From Toxotes chatareus (lineage: Eukaryota; Chordata; Actinopteri; Toxotidae), in assembly GCA_016801885.1 (NCBI GenBank), contig CM028902.1, positions 25,316,580 to 25,380,579 on the forward strand: 64,000 nucleotides of DNA. The letters are read 5' to 3'. Numbering within the stretch: the first letter of the stretch is position 1; every line of letters starts with the position of its first letter. Below the pieces are notes generated by a model. The model worked only from the letters and a program-made list of their open reading frames with translations, was not told the DNA's origin and ran no database searches. Positions 35,075 through 49,540 of this stretch are shown in pieces. The position numbers and the translations under genes were made by a program.

Positions 35075-35810
35075 TTCAATACCAACGTAAACCGCCACAC
35101 TGAGAGAGGAATACAGGGACTATTTGCCCAGAGATCTGAAGGCTGTGGGCTGAGAAAGAGAAAGAAGACGACCGGATTACTTGAACAGAGTCTGGAAAGG
35201 GATGAAGAAGTGAAGGTGTGGTGTTACGTGCTGTGTTTATAATGCCATTATAATGATGCTGTCGGCGCTGACTCGTTAGTTCCACTTGAGTGAATTCAGT
35301 AGTTAGCTGTTGTTGCTAACATGGGCTAATTCTATCTATGAAGGTTGATTAACTCTCTGACTGCCAGCAGTAGTACTTTTAACAGTTTAAAATACATGGT
35401 TAAATGACAAACCCCCATTTAAAAAGTGTTGTTATTGTCCTGCTATAGTGGGTTAAAAAAAAAAAGCAAACAAACAAACAATCCATCTCTGCAATCCTAC
35501 TTTGAATCTACTGAAAGTTAGTCTCACATTTATGTCTCAATTTTCTTGCTGTTTTACATAAAAAATTCTAGAAGTCAATAGTTAAGTGGTTATTGTTTCT
35601 TTCTGTTAAATCGTATTATCTTGTGCAGGCCCTGCAACTGAAAATGTAGGCTATGAATCAGAAGGGATTTAGGATTTCCCAATGTCCAGCAGGTCACCCT
35701 AAAATGGCGGACCCTTTTCTATCCGTCCTCTCTTCTTCTTCTCCCACCTTCTCGTTTATCATTCTTTCATTTCCAAAGGCCATGAATATATTTTGCTTTT
35801 TGCTTTACAG

Positions 35811-35925
35811 TAACAGTGCAGACAATGAATGGGACAGCACAGCACACCGCTCCACTCCTGCGATTTCCCGCAGGGGAACTGCCTTGTCTCCTCTTACTCC
35901 TCTCATTGATAAGAATGATGCCTAA
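35811..35925 (+). CDS. Candidate terminal exon of an unidentified protein
   Basis: Preceded by a strong acceptor (TTTTGCTTTTTGCTTTACAG). The first base completes an upstream codon, then 37 codons follow to TAA at 35923-35925. The peptide starts NSADNEWDSTAHRS, goes on TPAISRRGTALSPL and ends TPLIDKNDA. Codon usage and the Ser/Thr/Pro-rich acidic-basic mix look like a real cytosolic C-terminal tail rather than random sequence. I do not recognise the protein. It may be the last exon of the gene that starts near 29.4 kb, but the middle exons were not found, so the link is inference. Confidence 0.45.
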
Positions 35926-37459
35926 CCACACACACTCACTATACATTTAGCTGTAAATGACAGCATGCTAATCAGAGATTTATTCCTAGTCACACACATG
36001 AAAACTTCACAAGGATGCACTTACAGGCGCAGGTGGTGCTCACTCACACACGCTTTCAAACACAAGAGCATAGAGACACACGCTGTAATGGATCCATGTA
36101 ATCAGTATTCAGATCTTCACCACTATCCCCCCAATCAGTCATTAAGAAGAAAGAGACAGATCACAGGCAGGGGTTTTGACCTGATATCAGTCCTCCTCTG
36201 GAGGTTGCAGCTGTGACGTGATGCCACCCTGAGTGCTCATCAGACTGCAACAGAGAAATATAGCTGCAAGTGAACAGTACTGTGGCTTGAGAAGAGCAAT
36301 GACTAAGATCTTAATTTCTCAAGAGCATGAGGTCAACTGAGGGAAGAAGGGTGGAAGGAAGACAGAAAAGAAATGGTTATACAAGAGAAGACAACAAAAC
36401 AGAAAAAATGAAAGCACTCTTGAATCAAGGCTTAATCTAAAAAAAAATTTAAAACCTTGATTTAACAACTGCATTTCGTAAAGTCAAATTCATTCAAATC
36501 TGTTATTTTTTTATTGTCTGTTTTTACAGTTTCAGCTCATCTGTAGGTTCATTTTTTTCATCATGTTTATGTCTTTGAATTGCCTTTTTGAAAGGTGCTG
36601 CTTAAGTAAACTTTACTTAGTAAGCTTTACCTTTCTTCTGTCGTTTGTGTCAGTGTTGGGTTGGCTACGATTACCTACCTACCTAATTTACCTACCTTTA
36701 GTGTTTGCTGATTTTCTCCAGGACTTAGTGGAAATGTTAAATGATTTTGAATGTAGCTGTGCTACCCAAACAGTAAAGGTAAAAAAACCACATGCATCAA
36801 ACTGCATCAACGCAACAGCAAGCAAAGTTGGTTCAAATTGTTTGATGCATGAAAGGAGGAGGAGAGGAAACTGGCTCTGGAAATGTTGGCTGAACTTTGT
36901 GTGGAGAGTAGTGGTGTATCTGTTGGTGTGCCAGGGTAGGCAGTGTTAGGAAATGTGTGGAGCATTTTTAGGTCATTTATCAGGAAGTTTTAGTCCTGAG
37001 AAGACATTTTAAGAACGTGAGGACATGTTGTGCAGGTGGAAGGGTTCAGATTAGAATTAGTGCATGGGTTGGGATTACACATTTAGTTGTGAAAATCAAA
37101 GTTGGGTGTGTGTGTTATTGAAAAGAGGTGATTCCTTTAGCTAGATTGAATTTTTCCACTGAGGGAAACCTCCTCTAACTCTAGCTGCAAGGATCACTTT
37201 TCACATCCAGGTCATCTGGGAGTTTCTTATCTTTCACTGCGTCGACAGCTGTATCATTTTCACTATAACAGTCAATTGTCTGGTAAGCAGACAGAAAGTG
37301 TATTCCCCTTACTACACACACACACACACTCTGTTGCTCTGCCTCCCTCTGTAAAATATCCCCATTGGATTCAACTTGGTGACCACTCTCATTTATTAAC
37401 CTTTATTCCATGTCATTAACTCTGTGTCCTCTCTGTCCCGTCGTCCTGTGCTTGTCTCT

Positions 37460-37560
37460 CTCTGATCTCTCTGTCTCTGTCTGCAGGTCTCTCTGTCTGT
37501 CTCTGTCTGCAGGTGTCTCTGTCTCTGTCCCTGTCTGCATGTGTCTCTGTCTGTGGTCCT
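37460..37560. repeat. CT-rich minisatellite with repeated CTGTCTGCAGGT
   Basis: Short imperfect tandem repeat of TCTCTGTCTGTCTCTG with three CTGTCTGCA(G/T)GT units; each unit mimics a splice acceptor. Confidence 0.75.
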
Positions 37561-40500
37561 GGCTCCGTCTCTAACACATGACTGTGTTTAATGTCCCACT
37601 CTGCTTCAGATCCATGTTGGATTCATATTCTCTGCAGACTGTGATGAAATAATGTCCAACCCTGACAGCTGTTTGCTCCTGTGCTGTTTCCTATCAGCTG
37701 TAACCTGCTGAGCACATTACAAACTCACAAAGATCATCTCTTCCAGCTACAAACAAATTACTGAACACTTTCTGTTCCCTTACCAAGGAGGTGATCAGAT
37801 AAACGGGAACAGGTGTGTGCAGAGGCAGAGCAGCCAGCAGGTGGGAAACCGGGCAGTGCGGAGTGGCTCGGTCTGAAATGATTTAGTGACAAAAAAAAGA
37901 ACAGTGTAATGAACCAAATGGTAAGTGGACTGATTGTTTGCTGAGGTCGTGGCAACGAGGCTGAATCCTTTTTCCAGGTCTGTTTTTGGAGTTTGCAGAT
38001 AATTCTTTATCAGAGAAATTCACTGTGGTCTCATCTTTCAGATCGTTGGGAGACCTTGATTTCCTTTTTCTCTGGGGGAGGATTTTGTGTCTCGTAGTTA
38101 CTCAGTGTCAGAGCATGGACATATTACTGCGTCTCTTGTTGCTGTTGTTAAAGAGGAGCTGAGCCACAAACCAAAGCTTTCAGTTTGGTGTGATGTTCAC
38201 ATGCTGGCCCTGGGTTCATGTCCTGCCTCATTCTGGCTGTTAACTTTGTCTTTTTTATTTTCTAACCATACCTTAATCACCTGTTAGTTATGACATGGTG
38301 GGATTCGTGGAACAATCAACTGAAAAACATTTTACTTTCAAATACTTCAAGGTTTTTTTTAGACATGTAAAAAATATGGTTAAGGAATCATATGTAAAAG
38401 TCTCATCATGTTGTAGTGCCCTGTAGGTTGAGACATCTCCACCAACAAATTCTTAAGATTGAGATACTTGACTCCAGTTTCAGTCATGAGCCTGTGATTT
38501 GCTTCAAACCGTCTCCTCCTCCTGGATCTGTGGGAAACATTGTTTAATCTCTCTCCCCATGCAGGGCTCCCTCTGGGAAGCTGAGGGTGTAACAGCCAAT
38601 ATAATTACCGGGCTCCTCTGCCACAAGTCAGAGCAGCACTCCTTCATCAGTTACAGCTGATCTAACATGTCATCAGTCTGTCCTGACACAGTTTAGGTTA
38701 CAGCAGAGAACGCTGCTCCACAAAGATCCTACAATCAAACACAGGTTTGAATTAGAAACTTGTGTGAGCTTGGATTCAGCCTCGACCTGATTCACGGACA
38801 GGTGACTCTCAGTCCAGGGCTGGGACACCATGAGCCTCCAGACCAGCTTTAATTCTCCATTCTTCAAAAGACTGGAGGTGGTGGTGGAGAGAACTGTCTA
38901 ATATGTCTGGTGACAGCATATGACTCACATCATGTGTACAGCTGAAACCCCACATGTTATAACACTGTTGGAATCAGACAGACTGCATGCATGAAATACC
39001 ATTTTGTTCCCTGTTTTGGGAAACGTGCTTTTTCACCTTCTTCCCCGGAGTTAGATGAGAAGACAGATGCCCCTCTCATACCTGTATGCTATGCACAAAG
39101 GCTGGAAAGGTAAGACAAGCCACCTACCACCACCTGTGAATCTCAGTAACTTGATATCAAATGTTTGTTTAACCTGAAGAAAAATAGAAGTGTGATAATA
39201 ACAACTTGCCATTTTACAGAAGCTGATGTGCCAGACTGTGTGTTGGCCGGGTCCAGTAACATCCTGGAGTAGTTCTCCCTCAGGATGGAGGGATCTGACT
39301 ACAACTAACACTTCAACACAAAACTCGACACATCGGATGAAAACAATAAGGTAACATTTCGAATGTGTTGGTGTCTTTCTGAGCAGCGGGCCTGTAACTG
39401 GTAACCATACTAAGTATGACTTCATAGTCCCCTTCATATCAGTATCTGTGTCACTGGGGTTAGGCAGTCTTACATTTACATGACTCACTATGCCCTTGAC
39501 AATAGGCCTTACCGTAGGTAGAAGGGCTTTCAGACTACTAAATAATTCACTAATCACAAATCATAGTACAGATTTCATACCATCTGCTCCAGTTTCATAT
39601 TTTGTTTTGTTAAAAATCTGATATAGGTGATACAGGGTCTCTGAGGAGCTGCTCCCCTCCATGTCTGTCCCCGTATTCCTCTTTCTGTCTTTCTCCTGTC
39701 CTGCCTTTACTCACCCTCTCTCCCTGCAGACTCTCTGGTCATGGTAATGTGATGCCCAAAGTAGTACAGCATGTAGATGTGTGGACTCTGTGTCTGCCCC
39801 CCCCACCCACACTCAGTGATCCTCCCAGAAACATCTCGCATGCCGTGAGATATTCACACACTTTCTTTAGATGCTGCAGTAAAGAGCTGTGTCTCACTTC
39901 TAGATCTTTTATTGACAGATTTTTGCTCGATTTCCAAACTAACAGTTTACACCACGAAACAATATGATTAAGATGGCAGCAATCATTTTCAGATGCCAAT
40001 GAATGTATTGATTATTTTGTAAGAGTTTATTCAGACCAGGAATTCATCTTTTGATGACTGAGCGCACAGGACAGGGAAATGGGCTGGTCCTCTTTAAGCC
40101 GTCCCTTGGTGCTGTCAAACAATCTGACGACGAGTTTCCAGTGGCCCTGTAGCAGTGCTTGCAGTCTGGTTTTGACCATTGTCAGGTGGGATTTAGCAGC
40201 ATGGCCTAAAGTCGGTGAAGTCAGCGTGTTGTTTAGGCAGCAGTGGGAATTTCATGTGGTGATAACCCTAAAATCTGCTGTTTCCTCATGTTGTTTTTTA
40301 TTCTCAAACTAATTTTAATGATGTTGAAAAACAAGGGAAAAATGTGTGACTTTCCAATTTTGCCCACAAAAGTGAAACAGGATATTTATAGCTTGAAGGT
40401 TTCAGGCTGTTAGCGCAGCCAGTGCATTGTGGGTCCTGCGGTTTTTGCACATACCCTTACTCTCTCCCATATTTACAAACACACACACACTTGAAACAGT

Positions 40501-40955
40501 AGCTGTGTTGGTGAATGGGCCTGTGGGACTGGACAGTTAAACGACCAATTAACTGAGCTGATCAATAAAGCTCCCTCCTGACCAACCTAATTAACTGCTA
40601 CTGTAACAAGAGAGCTGTTTCATCTCTGGGCACGTTCAGTGTGCAGTTCAGTGGCCGGGCAGGAAGGATGGAATACAGAGGTTAAAACACATTTTCATCT
40701 GTATGAAGACTGCGTATGATCTGAGAGAATAGTGTAAAACTGCATACAGGAAAAAAGAAAACCTCAGTGCGAAGTACTTGACACTTGTCACCTGTCAAGG
40801 AACAGGCTTCTGCAAAGACACTGAGAGGAACTGACTTTAGCTGTGTCCAGGTCACAGGCAGTAAAGCAGCTTTGAGAACATGCCAGAAACAGAAAACTGA
40901 CAGTCATCATTTCCTTTTAGCACAGAACAGCTGAATATGTAGATTTTCTAGCCCT

Positions 40956-40991
40956 GCTAACTATGCTAACTATGCTAACTATGCTAACTAG
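40956..40991. repeat. 9-bp tandem repeat GCTAACTAT, four copies
   Basis: Four head-to-tail copies, the last with a terminal base change. Confidence 0.9.
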
Positions 40992-41893
40992 ATGGCGTTG
41001 TCAGTCTTCAATATATTGCCATGTAATGTGTTGACTAGATGACTCTAACTTTGGTGATGCTCGACTATTTCACTTATCTGGTGAAATGTCTCAAAATCTG
41101 CTGGACAGATTGAACATGGACAGGTTGGTGCAGACATTCATGATTCCCAGAGGATGAATCCTGACCTTTCATCTGCCACCGTCATCAGTTCAAACCTAAT
41201 CCAGTGCTTTGGTCTGTGACCAGATACCTGTGACGCTGATGATATCAGCCTCAGCTGTAGTTTGTATTTAGAATGTGGAATGAAATTGGTACAAAGCCAC
41301 GACACTGGAAATGTGAAAACACAGCTGTAAGAGTGATGGTTCAGGATATATCAGCTGGAAATTCATGGAACGCAGGTGTTTCCTGAAGCCCTGATCTGTC
41401 AGTAGTGAGTTAAAAATACACACAGCACAAGTGGGACAGAATTACAACATTCAGCTTTAAATACTCTGTGAAATTACTTTCCTTTAAAAGCTTTCTGATA
41501 TCAGACAGTTCCTCCAATAAAACACTAACAAATGGGAAAGACTCTAAGGGAGGGAGCCAACCGCTGTCCCCTTCTGTCCTGTCAGCCACATGTGATGCCA
41601 CCATCATGTCCCATGTTTCTGCCACTGGAAGCAGGGAATACATGAAGGTCAGTGCTGTAACTGATTGGTCTCTGTAAAATTGATTGAACCAATCAGGGGA
41701 CAGATTGGCTCGGTCGGAGGGTCAGCGGTGGTATCAGACGATGGCTCTTTCTGCTGTCTCCCTGTCTCTCTTTAAGGTTTTCTCTCTTTGTGTCTCTATT
41801 TTCAGACCATCATCTCTTTTTCTCATCCCACCGTCTCTGTATAGTCATTACGATGGCATGATGACCTGTGTCAGAGGCTTTAGCCTCTCCAAG

Positions 41894-41896
<3 letters not shown>

Positions 41897-41939
<43 letters not shown>
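41897..41939. repeat. AC microsatellite
   Basis: Uninterrupted AC dinucleotide tract. Confidence 0.95.
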
Positions 41940-41940
<1 letters not shown>

Positions 41941-43480
41941 CATCTAATCTACAGCATCCTCCCTCTTCTGGCTTTTTGATTACAGAGTTCACAGCTGCAG
42001 CCTGTTCACTGCTGCATATACAGTCCTCTGCAGAGACAATGATGGACCACTGCTGCCTGTGCTCATGCAGGGATATATCAGAGATATACTGAGTCTTTGT
42101 CTGAGTGGCAGCAGAGTCGAGACAGCAATGTGATGTTGGCTGCTGTCCCATCTGTCTGTGTCTCAGCTCTGTGCTCTAACATGTGTGCTAAAAGGCGTTT
42201 TGAGTAGAGGGGACAGCCAGCTGCCTATGTCTTTACTTATTATTGACTCTAAGGAGATGCTGAGCACGGTCAGCATCTTCACATGAACCGACCACTCGGC
42301 TGGCACAGCACACAGATCTGCTGAGCTCCCCTCATTACGCTTTCCTCAGGGATAGGAGCCAAGTAGCGCCCACAGCTGGCCCTCTACAAAAATACAAGTT
42401 AAAGATGTTGGATTATTCAGATTCTACATCAGTGCACCCACAGAAATCCTCGATTCCTGGGGAAGAAAATAAATAAGATTTACATTTGTTCTAATTTTAG
42501 TGTATTGTCTTTGAATCCTGCTATTTAATAATGGTCGCCATGGTCTGTATGATGTACCGAAGCCGTCAGGTGACAGAGCGGCAGTAATGATTCTCTGTAA
42601 GACACTGTGTGCCACCTATCTGCGTATTTTATCACAGTGTTTGTGGGAGCAGGGAGGAGATGGTGGCTGGAGATGAACTGTGATTTAGGTCTGCCATGAA
42701 TTTCTGTGTCTGCAGGGTAGAGAGAGAGAGAGCCTGTTACACAATATACCTTTAATGTGGTAATTATTTATTAATGTTATCACACTACACATGGCCCCTT
42801 AACATTTGGACTTGGAACAAAGAACATGAGGAGCTCTGTTTTCATCTTCTATCCAATGGTGCACTCGTACAGCTGCTTCAGATGCTTGAAAGCGTGTTGA
42901 GATATACAGTTTTCAGCTCCTGTAGGTCTGCATGTTCATGAATAGTTTAAGACTGAGAAGACTGAGGGGGAAGGTGAGAAAGGAAAGAGGGTGAACAGAA
43001 GACATGGAAACAAGAAGGAATCCACTTGTTTTTTCTTCATTTGGCAGCAAAGACAATAATGTAGAAAGGACATGGTGCAGAGGAAACTGAAAGCGTGAGG
43101 AAAGAGGAGTGCATCAGTGCACATGTGGAGAGGGGGAGAGAGATGAATTCAAGCAAATGGCTTTTGTGGTCCCATAATGATCATGCTTTCTCAAGGGTAG
43201 AAGAAAATACCTTACTCAACCAGGTTACTGACCGCCTTTCTAATCTGTATATTCAAAAGTAAATGATGAACTAAATCCCCTCAAATATGAATAAATGCAA
43301 GTTCCATGAGGAGAGATCAGATGGAAATGAACAACAACATTTGTCATAGAAAGTTTTGACTGTTATAGGGATGCAACAGCGTGGAAAAGAGGAGGAACAA
43401 AGCAGAACGTGGGGAGAGATCTTCCTCTCTATGCTTTGTTTTTTCTCTCCTCTCTTCTTCTTTTCTGTCGCTCTTTGCAG
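41940..43480. other. Non-coding stretch without supported genes
   Basis: Ordinary unique-looking sequence with a short GA run near 42719-42731. No frame resembles a known family. Confidence 0.5.
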
Positions 43481-43678
43481 GTTCATCTGCCTCCAGAGCT
43501 GTAGAGTCTGGAGCTGTGGCTGTGGGCCACCTGCTGCCCCATCATTGGTCTCATTAATTATTATTATTGGTCTTATTATCAGTTGTACTATTGCTATTGT
43601 TGTTATTATATCCTATTATTGTTTTCTTCTTATTATTAGTTTTGTCTGTAATATTACGCGGAACCTGCACAGTGATAT

Positions 43679-43680
<2 letters not shown>

Positions 43681-43718
<38 letters not shown>
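43681..43718. repeat. CT microsatellite
   Basis: Uninterrupted CT dinucleotide tract inside the interspersed repeat that surrounds it. Confidence 0.95.
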
Positions 43719-43720
<2 letters not shown>

Positions 43721-43724
43721 ACCA

Positions 43725-43905
43725 TGACCCAGGTTCTGTTCGAGGTTTCTACCTGTTAAAAGCAGTTTTTCCTCCTCTCTGTCACCAAGTGCTGCTTACG
43801 GGGGAAATACTGGGTCTCTGTAGATAATATTATAAAGAGTCTACACCTGCTCTATATGAAAAGTGCCCTGAGATAACGTGTTATGATTTGACTTGACTTG
43901 AGCCT
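43725..43905 (+). repeat. Common teleost interspersed repeat 3' part
   Basis: Contains CCAGGTTCTGTTCGAGGTTT, then CTACCTGTTAAAAG, GGGTCTCTGTAGATAATATT, ATAAAGAGTCTA and GAAAAGTGCCCTGAGATAAC. This order is the familiar 3' part of a highly abundant fish dispersed repeat that usually ends in an AATTG-type tail. The tail itself is missing here. The exact family name needs a repeat library. Confidence 0.6.
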
Positions 43906-45820
43906 AAGTACATTGTTACACAAGTGATTTTACTTTTACTCTAGAAACAAATGTTATCTGACTTTTGGTTTCTCAGATACAAAATGGAACATTTTTCATT
44001 ACTCTTGCATCAAACTTTAAATAATTGATAAACTGATGTAAAATGTTGACAGTTTTTATTGGAGGCAGAAAGCTGAATGCAAGATAGATGGACAGTGCAT
44101 GATGATGAAGAGCACAGACACTGACACAGACAGAAAATTGAAAGTTGAGGTGTGAAAAGGAAAAGGAGGCATGAAGAGGAGAGACAGGCAGAGTGTGACC
44201 ACGAGCTAGAAGCAGAGAGAGAGAGAGAGAGGGAAAGAACAGGAGAGAGGAAGAACAGGCAAAGAAATGAGAGAGGAAGAGGAAGGAAATCAGTCCTGAG
44301 GCTGTTGGATGCCACGGCTTATTTCCGACTGTCTGTCGGCTGAGCCAATGGAACATGAAATTGAATTATCTTCTCTATAAGTTACAAAGTCAATGGAGCT
44401 GAGAGGGGTTCAGGATGGAAGAGAGTGAGAGGACTGAGAGGGGATAGAGAGAAGGAGGAAGGGAATGATGAACAAAAAATAGAGGATGAAAAGAGTGAAG
44501 AGGAGAAAGAAGAGAAAAAGTCAGCTGCTGGCTTCTCTTCCAGTCAGTCTCTAATTCCAGCTGTCCAACTTAGATCTAAGAAACTTATCATGTGTAATAG
44601 TCATGTTAAGAATCATATGTCATGTGGACACAATATCAGGCCTAACAAGCAGAGCTTGAAATTACATTACCATGGAGGTGGATCAGATGGTGAGGAGAAA
44701 CTATGGAGGATAAAAATGAAAATCTAGAAACATGGGAAACTGTCTCACAATCAAGAGCTTACAGCGGCCGACAACTGTGCATGTGTGTGCTGCTCCCAGT
44801 GTGAAACAACGATCAGAGTGCAAACACTATGCAGTCCCTGTAGGATCTCACCTGATTTCACAGCAGCATTTATTTTTAGGTGCATTAATGCATTAATTCC
44901 CTGCACTCCACAGTTACCCACCCTTTACAAGATCAGTTTGAGCTTATTTGCATTTAACTGTTTTCTTTTTTCTCTGCCTCACTCAGTGACATATGTCTCT
45001 CACACACGTGTGTCGTGTATGAGTTCAGTCTTAAGACACGATGAATGGCTGAAAGGTGTGTTAATGTACCCAGAGTTTGGCTGTAGCACCTACACCACAC
45101 TAGTGACTGAATGGTTTGCAGCCCCGACGGGGTCAAGTGGACTTGGGAGCAAATAAGACATAAACATAATTGAAAAAGTAAGTAGGCTTATAAATACAAC
45201 AGATGCAAGGCTTCAGTGCTTCATCAGCCTCTGGTGTAGGATGATACCTGTGTACAAAAGCACAGTGACATGGCTTTGACATTACAACAGCCAACAGGGA
45301 GAATAATGAAAGGAACAGGACAGGAGGGGGCCCTCCTGCTGAGAAGCTGGTCCTCTGCAGTAATGAGGGTTGCCCCTTAATGGAAGATGGTGTCTCATCA
45401 GACCCTGGTGGAAGTGGCAGCTCTCAGCAGGCCACGTTTGTACAGGTACTGTGTCAGTGAGTCGCTGTTAAACTACAGGGTTGCTCATAAAGCACAGTTA
45501 TATCATAAACTCATCATTGGGAGAACAATGTGTCTTTATGCTTCAGTCCTGTGTTTCTGCCGTCCTACGTTTTTGTCCCAGTGTAATGCGGTTTTCAGTG
45601 TGACCGTCTTGTGGACGACTGTGGACATTACGTCTTCACATGGATAATGACTGATAACTGCTTCATTGGAATTGCCTTCCAAAGGGACACTGCTTTAATG
45701 TTAAAGCAGCTGTACTGTGTGTTATTTGTTTCAGGTTGGAAATATGTATTTCAATAAGAAACAATCAATGACAAGATTTTACAATCTGCCATTAAAAATG
45801 GTTTAGGTTTGAAATCTGTG
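43906..45820. other. Non-coding stretch without supported genes
   Basis: Purine-rich patches (44160-44290, 44400-44520) create open frames rich in Glu, Lys and Arg that look compositional. No exon with family similarity was seen. Confidence 0.5.
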
Positions 45821-45823
45821 GAG

Positions 45824-47159
<1,336 letters not shown>

Positions 47160-47490
47160 CCCACAGCGGGGGAATTTACTTGTTAGGTGGCTCACAAGAA
47201 AAAAAGGTGTGCATACAATTAATAAGTACAAAAAATGTGCAAAAATAGCTTATTTACAATCTGAAAAAGTTAAAGATATAAAACAGTAAAAACTGGCTAT
47301 TTACAAATTTACACAATGACGGAGGAGTGATGAGCAGGATACTGTGAGAAAGAAAAAAGATTTCACAGTCCCTCCACAGACAGATGAGTTAGGCCAGAGT
47401 ACAACTAAACAGCTGAGTTGTACAGTCTGACCGCAGAGGGAATGAAGGACATGTGGTAGCGCTCCTCTCTACACTGTGGACATCTGAGTT
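47160..47490. repeat. Probable LINE/SINE-type fish repeat fragment
   Basis: The segment GTACAGTCTGACCGCAGAGG, then GAATGAAGGACATGTGGTAG and CGCTCCTC resembles a dispersed sequence seen in many fish genomes, where such a block follows a lower-complexity A-rich part as it does here. The family is not assigned. Confidence 0.4.
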
Positions 47491-47914
47491 ATCTGAGTTA
47501 GCGTAGCCTTTCTGTCAGCTCCAACCAATCTGACCTCTGACCTCTCTCATCAACAAGGTGTTTCTGTCCTCAGAGCTGCTGGTTCAGTGGATGGTTTTTG
47601 TTTCTGCTTCCATTCTGAGTTAAACTCAGACAATCCCACAGAGAGAGGAAGACAGACACACAGCACAGCAGACATGAAGTCAGACAGGTGCAGAACAAGT
47701 GAAAAAGAGATGAATAAAGACAATTCCCTGAAAAACAACCTGCTCTTTATTTCATTCTGTTTTCCTGATAAAGCTCAAGCCAGGCTGCTGTCATTAAAAA
47801 CACCGGGAGCCAGCTTTGTAATTATATGGCTTAATGATTAGGCTGCAGCAATTTCATCAAGCTTATTTAACTGATAAAGGAATTGGAATGAACACTCTAC
47901 CTCCCATATCTATA

Positions 47915-47921
<7 letters not shown>

Positions 47922-47949
<28 letters not shown>
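47922..47949. repeat. AC microsatellite
   Basis: Uninterrupted AC dinucleotide tract. Confidence 0.95.
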
Positions 47950-47951
<2 letters not shown>

Positions 47952-49540
47952 CTCACATACTGTGGATACACAATTAAATGCATGGTCACACATGTTTTTG
48001 TATAGTCAGAAGACAGTGACAAACTCAAATAACTAATGTCACTTTTCATGCAAACACATACAGACTCACATTAACTCTCAGCCTTTTCCTGTTTATATTT
48101 CTCCACAGGAAGTCTGGGGAGATAAATGTCAGGCATTATGCATTCAAACAACACAGACTGAACATGCATAAAGCAGTAGTTTGCTCTCTGGTCATAAATA
48201 CCAGGTGAACAAAAACTCCTGCACCAAGACACTGGGCCTCATGCAAAAAAACAAAAGCAAACCATTGTACAGAGGCAGGTATGAGTGAGTCTGTGTGCTG
48301 TTGCTGGCTGGTGCCAGGACCATCTGCCTCACAGTCTGTGCAGTCTGAAGACATGCGATGCATTTTGTGCAGATGAGTATGTCCAGTAAGAAAACCCACT
48401 CAGCTGATCTAATATCAAAATTCCTTCATCTCTCAGTCTGATAGCTGCCTCAGGGTCCTGACAGTGTAACATCACCTACTGTAGGCTACATATAACATTA
48501 TCTTGTCCTCCGTGATGTCGTGTCTGCTCTCATATTCGTCTGATATTGGTCACTGACCTCAGATGTTTTAAGTGCCTGCCTTCAAGTCAGACCAAGTCTT
48601 TTCCTCTATCACAAGGCCGCTCTGATGACACGTTGTTGACAGCTGAGCTGTTCATGTTCTTTAACACACCTACTGACACTGTTAAATCTGTATGTTGATT
48701 TGTGGTAGTGTCAAATTTAAAATGTTAAAAGCCCACAAACTGAGCAGAGCAGGTCTTATATTCAATTTTAGAAGCATTAATTTTACGATGAATAAATTAA
48801 TAATAAAATCTCTTGCACATGGACCAACTCACAAACAGGTGACATTCTCAGGTTACAACAAGTGATTTACAAGAAGTGATTTACAACAAGCTTGTGCGGG
48901 TAACTGAGTGAATCTGACTTGGAACCCTCGTACAAATGAACTTGACAGGAAAAAGTCTTTAGGAGAATAATGCAAATATAATCTTAAATGAAGCCTAATG
49001 ATCATCCCTTTTTTTGATCACCTGACAAATTGAACTTAAATTTAGGGTAATATGTATTTATGATATCTTGTTCTATGAGTTTACAAAAAAAACAAACAAA
49101 CCAAACGAGCAATCACAAATCACTCTTTCCACACTGGCAAAAAGGGAAAGAAAAACATATGCTGGCAATTTAAAATCCAGCTGGAATGAAAGGGTACATT
49201 AGTGCTTCAGAACAATATCCTATTTAACATTTCTATTTGGTATTTTTTTGGTTTCATGATGGTGCCACCTCATTTAGCATAATTGGACATAATACTGTTA
49301 GGTATCCTTCAATGTACATAGAGACCTCACTTGGATACAGCCAATCAAATACGTCATTAAACAGTATGGGGAACGAGTGAGTTTGCTAAGCAGTTAGTGT
49401 TGCCTCAAACGTTATAACATTAAATAAAATATTAAACTGAATGGGCAGACATGATCTGTCTTTCTTTCTGTGTAATTTTTGAGTTTTGACTAGCATACAA
49501 AACCAATGAGCAAATGATCAATAATACATGTATTAATTAC
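47950..49540. other. AT-rich flank of the satellite array
   Basis: Non-coding sequence that becomes AT-rich toward the satellite. A small tandem duplication (TTACAACAAGTGATTTAC, then TTACAAGAAGTGATTTAC-like, about 48855-48888) is visible. No genes supported. Confidence 0.5.

Larger units (their letters stand above)
35926..41890. other. Non-coding stretch without supported genes
   Basis: No family-recognisable frame. A 57-nt exon-like segment lies at 36722-36778 between CTCCAG and GTAAAA. A CTGTCTGCAGGT-rich tandem repeat lies at about 37460-37560. A 9-bp tandem repeat lies at 40956-40991. The longest non-repeat frame is on the minus strand at 39051-39557 (168 codons); it shows no domain I know. 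Confidence 0.5.

Noticed and set aside
39051..39557. 168-codon minus-strand open frame
   Set aside because: It is the longest non-repeat frame outside ntrk3, but it has no domain, signal or splice context that I recognise. It could be a transposon remnant; evidence is too thin to call a gene.
44150..44530. Glu/Lys/Arg-rich open frames
   Set aside because: They result from purine-rich low-complexity DNA and lack splice or start context.
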